This document shows, in pieces, positions 41,648-47,564 of a stretch of 47,564 bases of DNA. Each line of letters opens with the position of its first letter. Position 1 is the first letter of the stretch. The translations under genes were made by a program, and so were the position numbers. This stretch comes from Bryobacterales bacterium. GTDB lineage: Bacteria > Acidobacteriota > Terriglobia > Bryobacterales > Bryobacteraceae. The stretch covers positions 1-47,564 of the forward strand of contig JADZAF010000055.1 in the NCBI GenBank assembly GCA_020852755.1. Direction: 5' to 3'. Under the pieces are notes generated by a model. That model saw only the letters and a program-made list of their open reading frames with translations, ran no database searches and was not told the origin of the DNA.

Positions 41648-41713
41648 AATCCCCCCGCTGACAACCTGTGCGTCCGGGCCGGAAAACCACGAGGGAAAGT
41701 TCTTCGGGCTGCC

Positions 41714-41731
41714 GCCGCGCTTCGGCGCGGC
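41714..41731. terminator. Perfect GC hairpin with TTCG loop between convergent genes
   Basis: GCCGCGC-TTCG-GCGCGGC, a 7-bp perfect stem with the very stable UUCG tetraloop when transcribed rightward. It lies 66 bp after priA and 8 bp before the 3' end of the convergent epimerase gene, so it could stop transcription from both sides. No T-tract. Confidence 0.5.
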
Positions 41732-41739
41732 TCAATCCC

Positions 41740-42693
41740 CTACAGATCCGCCTCCACCAGCCGGCGGCGGATCAGGTCCAGGTCTTTGCGCATGGCGGCG
41801 TAGATCTGCTGCGGCGGCAGTGTAACGGTGGCGGCGCCGCGGTCGGCTCCGCCCAGGTCGTACTCATAGTGCATCTGCACCGGGCCGTTGAATCCCGCCG
41901 ATTTCAGCATGCCCAGGTAGCGCTTGTAGTCAACCATGCCCTCGCCCAGCGGGCACCACTCCGGCCGCCACTCTCCTTTGGCATTCTTTCCCCAGCGGAA
42001 GTCCTTGATGGCGATACCGCGGGTGAGTGGCAGGATCAGCCGCGTGGAATGAATCCAGCCGCCAAGCCCGCCTTCCACGGTGGCGTGGGCGATGTCGAGG
42101 TTGGCGCTGACCCAGCGGGGGTCGTGGTCCCGCAGCAGCAGCCACAGATCCCAGATGGAAGCGCCCACCTGCCCGATGCCGGAGTGGGTGTGGTACATGG
42201 CGCAAACGCCCAGCTCGCGGTTCACTTTGGCGAGTTCCGCCACGCGCGGCTTCAGCCCCTCCAGTTGCGCGGCGATGGGCTGCTGCGGGTCGTAGCGGAA
42301 GGTGCCCCAGCGGTAGTGCCGTATGCCCAGTGAAGCGGCCGCCCGCAGAACGGTTACCGTGTGCGGAGTGCCCGTATCGACAATGCCGGAGGTGATCATA
42401 GGCACCTCGAGGCCCGCCCCGCGAATCGCGGCCACGGCCTTGGGCAGGTCTTCGGCGGCGCGTTCCGGCAGCACGTGAGCGCCCGGCCGGACGCACAGGT
42501 CAATGCCGTCAAAACCCATTCCGGCCACGGCTTCGGCCATGTGCGGGACGTCCATGAACTGGAAGAACTTCGACATGACGGCCAGGCGCAGCCTGGGGCG
42601 CGGTGCGGCTGCCCGGGCGGAGCGGGAGAGGGCGGCCAGGCCGGCCGCCGCCGTCACCAGTTCACGGCGGGAAAGAGAGTGGCTATTCTCCAT
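41740..42693 (-). CDS. Tat-exported sugar phosphate isomerase/epimerase-like TIM barrel
   Basis: 317 residues. The N-terminus has a twin-arginine signal (S-R-R-E-L-V-T-A-A-A-G) ending near 'SRSARAAA'. The rest is an AP-endonuclease-2-type barrel: 'MAEAVAGMGFDGIDLCVRPG', 'AMYHTHSG', 'SANLDIAHATVEGG', 'GIAIKDFRWGK' and 'PVQMHYEYDLGGA' supply the His/Asp/Glu metal ligands expected of xylose-isomerase-like enzymes. Acidobacteria and Planctomycetes have many such exported members whose substrates are unknown. TAAACT lies 9 nt before the ATG, again without a Shine-Dalgarno. Confidence 0.85.
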   Translation of the reverse strand: MENSHSLSRRELVTAAAGLAALSRSARAAAPRPRLRLAVMSKFFQFMDVPHMAEAVAGMGFDGIDLCVRPGAHVLPERAAEDLPKAVAAIRGAGLEVPMITSGIVDTGTPHTVTVLRAAASLGIRHYRWGTFRYDPQQPIAAQLEGLKPRVAELAKVNRELGVCAMYHTHSGIGQVGASIWDLWLLLRDHDPRWVSANLDIAHATVEGGLGGWIHSTRLILPLTRGIAIKDFRWGKNAKGEWRPEWCPLGEGMVDYKRYLGMLKSAGFNGPVQMHYEYDLGGADRGAATVTLPPQQIYAAMRKDLDLIRRRLVEADL

Positions 42694-42702
42694 GGATCAT
42701 CC

Positions 42703-42708
42703 AGTTTA
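42703..42708 (-). promoter_or_regulatory. -10 element TAAACT, 9 nt before the ATG at 42693
   Basis: Minus strand TAAACT-GGATGATCC-ATG. Consistent with a very short or absent leader. Confidence 0.35.
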
Positions 42709-42768
42709 CGACTTCGCCGCCGGTCCGGCGCAGGGGAAAAAGTGAGGGTATAGGCCGGCACGAGACAG

Positions 42769-42774
42769 TATAAT
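42769..42774 (+). promoter_or_regulatory. -10 element TATAAT upstream of the JAMM-like gene
   Basis: A consensus TATAAT 86 nt before the ATG at 42861. The leader would be about 80 nt. No good -35 is seen. Confidence 0.45.
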
Positions 42775-42860
42775 AAACCAAAGTACTGCAACTACTGGGA
42801 ATCGTTCGTCAGGGAGCTTACCTCAAGAATGTCTTGTGTTCGACGACCCGGAAGCATAGC

Positions 42861-44438
42861 ATGAGAATTCACGTGTTGCCGAGCGCTTTCACTGTCCCGT
42901 CCAACCAGCAGACCGCCCGTTCCTTCTTCGTCTGGGATGTTCCTTCCACGCCGGTCACGGTCTATTTTCATTACGATGTGATTGACCGCCTGAACGAAGA
43001 GATGATGCGCGGCTTCGGCGCCCTGCCCCGCCGTGGCGCGGAGGTCGGGGGCATCCTGCTGGGACGCGTGGAAGCGGGCGTTCGCAACAATATCGTGATC
43101 GAGGGTTTCGACCCCATCCCGTGCCGGCACCAGACCGGTCCCTCCTTCCAGTTGACCGAGGGGGACATGCCCGTGCTGCGGGAGCGCCTGGAGCACTGGA
43201 GGGCCGCCGGACCGGGCCAGCCGTCCGTCGTCGGGTTCTACCGCACCCATACCCGCAAAGACTTCGCTATGGACGAGGTGGACCAGGACCTCTGTTCAAC
43301 CTTCTTCCCCGAACCCTCGAACCTGTTCCTGCTGGTCCGGCCCTTTGCCATGCGGGCGGGTGTTGCCGGGTTCTTCTTCTGGCAGGACGGGCGCCTGGTG
43401 CGAGAGCCCAGCGCGCAGGAGTTCCTGTTCAGCAGGGCCGAACTGGGCGGAGGTGTGGCGCGTCCCGCGCGGCCGCCTGTCGCGGACCGGGCGGCTGCAG
43501 TGGGCGCCGCCGCGGCCCCAGCTGCCGTTTCCGAGACGGAGACGGCGGATGCCACCGAGCCGGCGCCCGAAACGGCCTCCGCGCCCAGACCCGAGCCGCC
43601 TCCTCCTCCTCCCGCTCCGCGGCGCAGGATGTTGCCGCTCGAGACGGAGCCGGCTCCGTTTGCCGCCGTTCCTTTTCCCGAAGAGCAGGGAGGCGAGCGC
43701 AGGCTGCGGCTTCTTTGGGTCCCTGCCGCCCTGCTGGTGCTGGCGGCCTCCGGGTATATCGGATACGTCTTCCTCAACCGGCCGGCGGGGGAGCGTTCTC
43801 CCAGGACGGCGGCGGCCGGTCCTAACTATGCGCTGCAACTCGCCGCCACGGACCGGGAGGGTCAGCTCGAAGTTACCTGGAACCGGGAGGCCCCGATGGT
43901 GCGTTCGGCGAACCGGGCGGTTCTGACGATCACCGACGGGCCGTACCGCCGGGACATGGAACTGGACACGGAACAGATCCGGAACATGGACAAGGTAGTG
44001 TACACTCCGGTCACCGGCGATGTGAACCTGCGTCTGGAGGTTTTCGCCGGAGATCGCAGCCTGAGCGAGTCGGTTCGCAAACTCAAGGGCGTGGCCGCGC
44101 CGCCGGGCCCGCTGGACAAGCCGGAAACCGAAAGCGGCGCCCTGGCGGCGCTGCCCGGTACAGTGCCCGCGCGGCCCGCTCCGGCTCAGTCGACACCGCC
44201 TCCGCCGGCGTCACGGGAGACCCTGCCGGCCGAGCCTCCAGCCGCTGCCCAGCCGGAAACGGCCAGGGTGCGGGAAGAGACGCCAGAGCCGGTGAAGCCG
44301 CGTCCGCGCGCGGTCCCGGTGCGCCGCAGCGAGACCGTCACCGCGGCGCCCGAGGAGCCGGCTCCCGCAGCAGCAGCGCCTTCGGAGCCTGCGCCCACTC
44401 CGGTCCGGCAGATCCCCAGTCCCGGCCGCCGCCGCTAG
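42861..44438 (+). CDS. Transmembrane protein with degenerate JAB/MPN (JAMM) domain
   Basis: 525 residues. About 35-180 resembles a JAB/MPN fold: E61 in 'GAEVGGILLGRV', then 'VVGFYRTHTRKDFAMDEVDQ', where R128-T-H130-x7-D138-x2-D141 has exactly the JAMM spacing (H-x-H-x7-S-x2-D) but with the first His changed to Arg and Ser to Asp. A Pro/Ala/Glu-rich linker (195-255) leads to one membrane helix (about 285-305, 'LLWVPAALLVLAASGYIGYV'), an external beta domain (about 320-420) and a disordered Pro-rich tail. JAMM enzymes cleave isopeptide or similar bonds; with one ligand lost this is probably a binding or altered-metal domain. Role unknown. ATG at 42861 is used; a start 27 bp earlier is possible. 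Confidence 0.7.
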   Translation: MRIHVLPSAFTVPSNQQTARSFFVWDVPSTPVTVYFHYDVIDRLNEEMMRGFGALPRRGAEVGGILLGRVEAGVRNNIVIEGFDPIPCRHQTGPSFQLTEGDMPVLRERLEHWRAAGPGQPSVVGFYRTHTRKDFAMDEVDQDLCSTFFPEPSNLFLLVRPFAMRAGVAGFFFWQDGRLVREPSAQEFLFSRAELGGGVARPARPPVADRAAAVGAAAAPAAVSETETADATEPAPETASAPRPEPPPPPPAPRRRMLPLETEPAPFAAVPFPEEQGGERRLRLLWVPAALLVLAASGYIGYVFLNRPAGERSPRTAAAGPNYALQLAATDREGQLEVTWNREAPMVRSANRAVLTITDGPYRRDMELDTEQIRNMDKVVYTPVTGDVNLRLEVFAGDRSLSESVRKLKGVAAPPGPLDKPETESGALAALPGTVPARPAPAQSTPPPPASRETLPAEPPAAAQPETARVREETPEPVKPRPRAVPVRRSETVTAAPEEPAPAAAAPSEPAPTPVRQIPSPGRRR

Positions 44439-44441
44439 CGC

Positions 44442-44515
44442 GGACAGGGGTACGGCGCGCTTGGCGGTTGTGAAGCAAAGACTTGCGTTACGGCTCCGGA
44501 AAGGTTCGCCTGTCC
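44442..44515. repeat. Inverted REP-like arms in a convergent gap
   Basis: GGACAGG at 44442-44448 and CCTGTCC at 44509-44515 face each other across about 60 nt between the convergent genes ending at 44438 and 44520. The right arm, GCCTGTCCCCG (44508-44518), shares its core with the element at 27546-27611 and with 18048-18058. A two-armed arrangement like this is typical of REPIN/BIME elements. Confidence 0.4.
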
Positions 44516-44519
44516 CCGG

Positions 44520-44783
44520 TCAGTCTATGGGCTCGTAAGGACGGTAGCCGTGTTCCCGCATCACCCGGTGAGCCATCTCCCGCACTTCAGGCAGCACATA
44601 AAAGAACGCTCCTATCCTCTCAGAAACAAAGATCAAACCGCCCCGGTAGTGATCGGCCTCGACACCGTAGTCCAGGCCCGCTCCGGTGAGGATGGACTCC
44701 AGCCGCAAGGCGTCCTTCAGGCGCTTGGCGATGTAGATGAGCTGGGGATCGTGCCCCTCGAAGTAGTCGGCGTCTCGCTTCAT
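44520..44783 (-). CDS. Small conserved protein (DUF2007-like)
   Basis: 87 residues, soluble. 'DPQLIYIAKRLKDALRLESI' followed by 'GLDYGVEADHYRGGLIFVSE' and 'GAFFYVLPEVREMAHRVMRE' suggests the alpha/beta signal-transducing-like fold of DUF2007 proteins, in which one argument is usually an ACT-like sheet. No catalytic residues stand out. Good coding character; ATG at 44783, with AAGGA about 12 nt upstream. Divergent from dprA. Confidence 0.65.
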   Translation of the reverse strand: MKRDADYFEGHDPQLIYIAKRLKDALRLESILTGAGLDYGVEADHYRGGLIFVSERIGAFFYVLPEVREMAHRVMREHGYRPYEPID

Positions 44784-44877
44784 GCTGGGCTGCTTATCCT
44801 TCTATGGTACCCCGACGCTCTGAAGGCGGCCTCTCTTCATCTGGTACGGCCACCGGGTTGCGCGGGAGCCGTTCTAC

Positions 44878-44886
44878 TGCTAGATT
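44878..44886 (+). promoter_or_regulatory. Extended -10 element of dprA
   Basis: TGCTAGATT, a TG-N-TAGATT extended -10, lies 40 nt before the ATG at 44927; the predicted leader is about 34 nt. Confidence 0.35.
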
Positions 44887-44926
44887 CGAATTGACGGCCA
44901 CTTCGGCAAGCCTCACACCCTGATCC

Positions 44927-46105
44927 ATGGCCTTTTCTGGCGTTAGCCAGGAGGAGGAACTCCACTGGCTGGCCTTGAAGCTGGTTCCCGGCCTCGGAAC
45001 CAGGAATACGGGAAAGCTGATCGAACGTTTCCGGACGCCCCAGGCGGTTTTTCGTGCCTCCCGAACGGAATTGGAGTGCGCGGGAATCCCCGGCGCGGTG
45101 GCTCAGAGCATCTGCAGCGGCTGTACCTTTGACGATGCGGTGGTGCAGCAGCAGAAGATGCGGGAGAGCGGTACGGTGGCGGTCACCCTCGGGGATGCCG
45201 CCTACCCGCCGCTGCTGCGGGACATTTTCGATCCCCCGGTCCTGCTGTTCGCGCGCGGAAGGACGGAACTGCTGCAATCGTTGATGCTGGGAGTGGTCGG
45301 AACGCGGCGGCCGACGCCCTACGGGGTGGCGGTAGCCGAACGGCTCTCCGGCGATCTGGCGCGGGCCGGGCTGACCATCGTCAGCGGCATGGCCCGGGGC
45401 ATCGACGCCGCCGCTCACCGGGGCGCCCTGGGCGCCGGCGGCAACACAGTGGCCGTGCTCGGGTGCGGTGTGGACGTGGTGTACCCGTCGGAGAACCGGC
45501 GGCTGGCGGAGGAAATCGTGGTCAAGGGCCTGATGCTGTCGGAATTTCCCATGGGCTCGGTGGCCTTTCCGCAGAACTTCCCCATCCGCAACCGGATCAT
45601 CAGCGGCATGAGCAACGGGGTTCTGGTGGTGGAAGGCGCGCAATACAGCGGATCGGCCATTACGGCCAAGCTGGCCATGGATCAGGGCCGCGAGGTATTT
45701 GCGGTGCCCGGCAACATCACCTCGAAGGCCAGTTGGGGACCTAACCTGTTGATCAAACAGGGCGCCAAGCTGGTCCAGGACTGGAACGACGTGGTGGTGG
45801 ATCTTCCTTTGGAAGTACGCCAGCGCTTGATCGAAGCGGGGAAAAGCCGCATACTGGCCGAGGGAGGGGCCGGCGAACCGGCAACCGTTCGGGGCGACCA
45901 GGCATCTTTACCGATGGGCCCTTCCGGCGGGCTGGGGCGCAAGCTCCTCGACATGCTCAAAGTGGACAGCGCGACTCATATCGATCAACTGCTGGAAGCT
46001 TTGGACGGCTGTTCGACCTCGGAAACCATCGCGGCTCTCTTCGAACTGGAGATGTCGGGTGCGATCAAACAGTTGCCGGGCAAGAATTTTGTAAGGGTGT
46101 GGTGA
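44927..46105 (+). CDS. dprA: DNA-processing protein A
   Basis: 392 residues. An N-terminal SAM-like/HhH region ('LVPGLGTRNTGKLIERF') is followed by the Rossmann-like core with the family signatures 'GVVGTRRPTPYGVAVAERLS', 'IVSGMARGIDAAAHRGAL', 'VAVLGCGVDVVYPSENRRLA', 'LSEFPMGSVAFPQNFPIRNR' and 'AVPGNITSKASWGPNLLIKQ'. A C-terminal winged helix (about 330-392) closes the protein. DprA protects incoming single strands and loads RecA during natural transformation. It lies 18 bp before topA, a common bacterial order. Confidence 0.95.
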   Translation: MAFSGVSQEEELHWLALKLVPGLGTRNTGKLIERFRTPQAVFRASRTELECAGIPGAVAQSICSGCTFDDAVVQQQKMRESGTVAVTLGDAAYPPLLRDIFDPPVLLFARGRTELLQSLMLGVVGTRRPTPYGVAVAERLSGDLARAGLTIVSGMARGIDAAAHRGALGAGGNTVAVLGCGVDVVYPSENRRLAEEIVVKGLMLSEFPMGSVAFPQNFPIRNRIISGMSNGVLVVEGAQYSGSAITAKLAMDQGREVFAVPGNITSKASWGPNLLIKQGAKLVQDWNDVVVDLPLEVRQRLIEAGKSRILAEGGAGEPATVRGDQASLPMGPSGGLGRKLLDMLKVDSATHIDQLLEALDGCSTSETIAALFELEMSGAIKQLPGKNFVRVW

Positions 46106-46123
46106 CGGTTTTAACCGTTTTCG

Positions 46124-47564
46124 ATGAGTAAATCTCTCGTCATTGTGGAATCGCCCGCGAAGGCGAAAACGATTAATAAGTATCTGGGCTCTCAGTATCT
46201 GGTCAAGGCCTCTCTGGGGCACATCAAGGACCTGCCCAAGAAGGACCTGGCGGTACAGGTCGACAAGGAATTCGAGCCGCGCTACGAAATTATCGAAGGC
46301 AAGAAGAAGCTGATCCAGGAGTTGCGGCAGGCGGCCAGGAATTCCGATTCGGTCTACCTGGCGGCCGACCCCGACCGCGAAGGTGAAGCGATCTGCTATC
46401 ACCTCCAGGAGGAGTTGAACGGCAACCGGAGCGGGCAGCCGCGGATCTACCGGGTGATGTTCAACGAGATCACGGCCAACGCCGTCCGGCGTGCGTTCGA
46501 GAAGCCGGGGCTGGTGAACCGCAACCTGGTGGACGCCCAGCAGGCGCGGCGCGTGCTGGACCGCCTGGTGGGCTACAAGATTTCGCCGCTGCTGTGGGAC
46601 AAGGTGCGGCGCGGCCTATCGGCGGGACGCGTGCAGACCGTGGCCCTGCGGCTGATCGTGGAGCGCGAGCGCGAGATCCGCGCTTTCGAGAAGCGGGAAT
46701 ACTGGACCATCGACGTTCACCTGGGCGCGCGCAAGCCGCCGGCTTTCGACGCCCGCCTGGCAAGGCGCGGCGAGGAAAGCGTCGAGATTCCGGACCAGGA
46801 GACGGCGTCCCGGCTGACGGCCGCCCTGGAAGACGCTCTGTACGTGGTCAAGTCCGTGACCACGCGCGAGAAGCGCCGCAACCCGGTCGCGCCTTTCATC
46901 ACTTCGACCCTGCAGCAGGAAGCGGCCCGCAAGCTGCGCTTCAGCGTGAAGCGCACCATGATGCTGGCGCAGCGGCTGTACGAAGGCGTGGAACTGGGCA
47001 AGGAAGGGATGCTGGGGCTGATCACCTACATGCGCACCGACTCCCCGCGCATCTCCGAAGAAGCGCTGGGTGAAGTGCGCGGGCTGATCGGCGAGCGCTA
47101 CGGCCCGGCCTACCTGCCTCCCGGCCCCAATGTGTACAAGGCCAGGCGGGACGTGCAGGACGCGCACGAGGCCATCCGCCCGACTTCGGCCCTGCGGACG
47201 CCCGATTCGGTCGAGAAGTACCTGGCCGAGGACGAACTCAAGCTCTACCGGCTGATCTGGCAGCGCTTCCTGGCCTGCCAGATGATGCCGGCGCTGTTCG
47301 ACCAGACCACCATCGAAATCACCGCGCAGGGCAAGGACGGCGCGCAGTATCTGTTCCGCGCCACCGGCTCGGTGCCTAAGTTCGACGGTTTCCTGGCGGT
47401 CTACGAAGAGGGCAAGGACCAGAAGGACGAAGAAGACGAGGAACTGAAGCACAAGCTGCCCCAGGTGGAAGAGGGGCAGGCGCTCAAGTTCCGCGAGATC
47501 CGGCCCGAACAGCATTTCACCGAGCCGCCGCCGCGCTTCACGGAAGCCACCCTAGTCAAGGAAC
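46124..47564 (+). CDS. topA: DNA topoisomerase I, 3' end outside the window
   Basis: 480 codons are visible and the frame is open to the window edge. The Toprim domain has 'LVIVESPAKAKTINKYL', 'GHIKDLPKKD' and the acidic triad 'YLAADPDREGEAICYHL'. 'RRVLDRLVGYKISPLLWDKV' and 'GLSAGRVQTVALRLIVERER' follow. The catalytic tyrosine is in 'LGLITYMRTDSPRIS' (near 47021). 'QDAHEAIRPTS' is also present. It relaxes negative supercoils. The C-terminal zinc-finger domains are not in the window. The palindrome ACGGTT-TT-AACCGT at 46105-46118 in the dprA-topA gap is of unknown use. Confidence 0.97.
   Translation, partial: MSKSLVIVESPAKAKTINKYLGSQYLVKASLGHIKDLPKKDLAVQVDKEFEPRYEIIEGKKKLIQELRQAARNSDSVYLAADPDREGEAICYHLQEELNGNRSGQPRIYRVMFNEITANAVRRAFEKPGLVNRNLVDAQQARRVLDRLVGYKISPLLWDKVRRGLSAGRVQTVALRLIVEREREIRAFEKREYWTIDVHLGARKPPAFDARLARRGEESVEIPDQETASRLTAALEDALYVVKSVTTREKRRNPVAPFITSTLQQEAARKLRFSVKRTMMLAQRLYEGVELGKEGMLGLITYMRTDSPRISEEALGEVRGLIGERYGPAYLPPGPNVYKARRDVQDAHEAIRPTSALRTPDSVEKYLAEDELKLYRLIWQRFLACQMMPALFDQTTIEITAQGKDGAQYLFRATGSVPKFDGFLAVYEEGKDQKDEEDEELKHKLPQVEEGQALKFREIRPEQHFTEPPPRFTEATLVKE

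Noticed and set aside
41648..41739. CRISPR or other regular repeat array in intergenic regions
   Set aside because: No regularly spaced repeats were seen here or elsewhere in the window; only the single hairpin at 41714-41731.
46105..46118. Palindrome ACGGTT-TT-AACCGT plus TTTT as a terminator between dprA and topA
   Set aside because: The 2-nt loop is too short for a stable RNA hairpin without opening the stem, and it lies 6 bp from the topA start.

Overview
The window is GC-rich bacterial chromosome, gene-dense, with short intergenic gaps and about 37 genes. The likely source is an Acidobacteriota member of the Solibacter/Bryobacterales type. The signs are an N-terminal 'Solibacter' repeat-type domain (TIGR03437-like) on a secreted beta-propeller protein, a large Oar-like TonB-dependent receptor with a carboxypeptidase-regulatory-like domain, a small secreted Cys/His protein with an LPACC motif, and many Tat or Sec exported enzymes. 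The assignment is inference from family content; there is no rRNA in the window.

Layout. 1-603: non-coding, with an IS21-like insertion-sequence terminus at the very edge and a diverged direct repeat. 604-3689: HAD phosphatase divergent from ilvE, then nagA and tRNA-Leu(UAA). 3948-9235, all on the minus strand: Oar-like receptor, a Cys/His-rich secreted protein, a small hypothetical gene, a methyltransferase without a canonical start codon, and an AhpD/CMD-like protein. 9375-11393: secreted propeller protein. 11479-17367: the most interesting locus, a co-directional, overlapping cluster that looks like a membrane-wired cytoplasmic nitrate reductase. It comprises a NarK-type transporter fused to a NarI-like di-haem domain and a rubredoxin-like CxxC pair, a Nas/Nap-type molybdopterin oxidoreductase, a four-cluster ferredoxin, a Tat-anchored Rieske protein and a small two-helix membrane protein. 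A CRP-like palindrome lies at about -41.5 of an extended -10 promoter. 17510-20840: GNAT, HAD, and a tandem alpha/beta hydrolase whose second half has lost its serine. 21288-26264: sensor kinase, then the classic c-di-AMP/cell-wall operon cdaA-cdaR(ybbR)-glmM and a DinB-like gene. 26358-27530: exported D-threonine-aldolase-like enzyme. 27546-27611: nested palindromic REP-like element. 27620-32608 (minus): operon polX, active M16 peptidase, inactive M16 partner, Nudix. 32708-35106: DksA-finger/SpoIIE phosphatase fusion coupled to a GNAT, then a VirB10-like glycine-zipper exported protein. 35264-36704: lower-GC amidohydrolase bracketed by a partial duplication of the preceding gene's 5' end. 36906-42693: membrane protein of unknown function, DUF1684 protein, priA, TIM-barrel epimerase. 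42861-47564: transmembrane protein with a degenerate JAMM motif, a small conserved protein, dprA, and topA running off the end.

Several promoters place the -10 hexamer only 6-9 nt from the start codon without a Shine-Dalgarno, suggesting frequent leaderless transcripts. Functions are read from motifs and domain order seen in the translations; no database search was run. Exact family names marked 'like' are recognition from memory.
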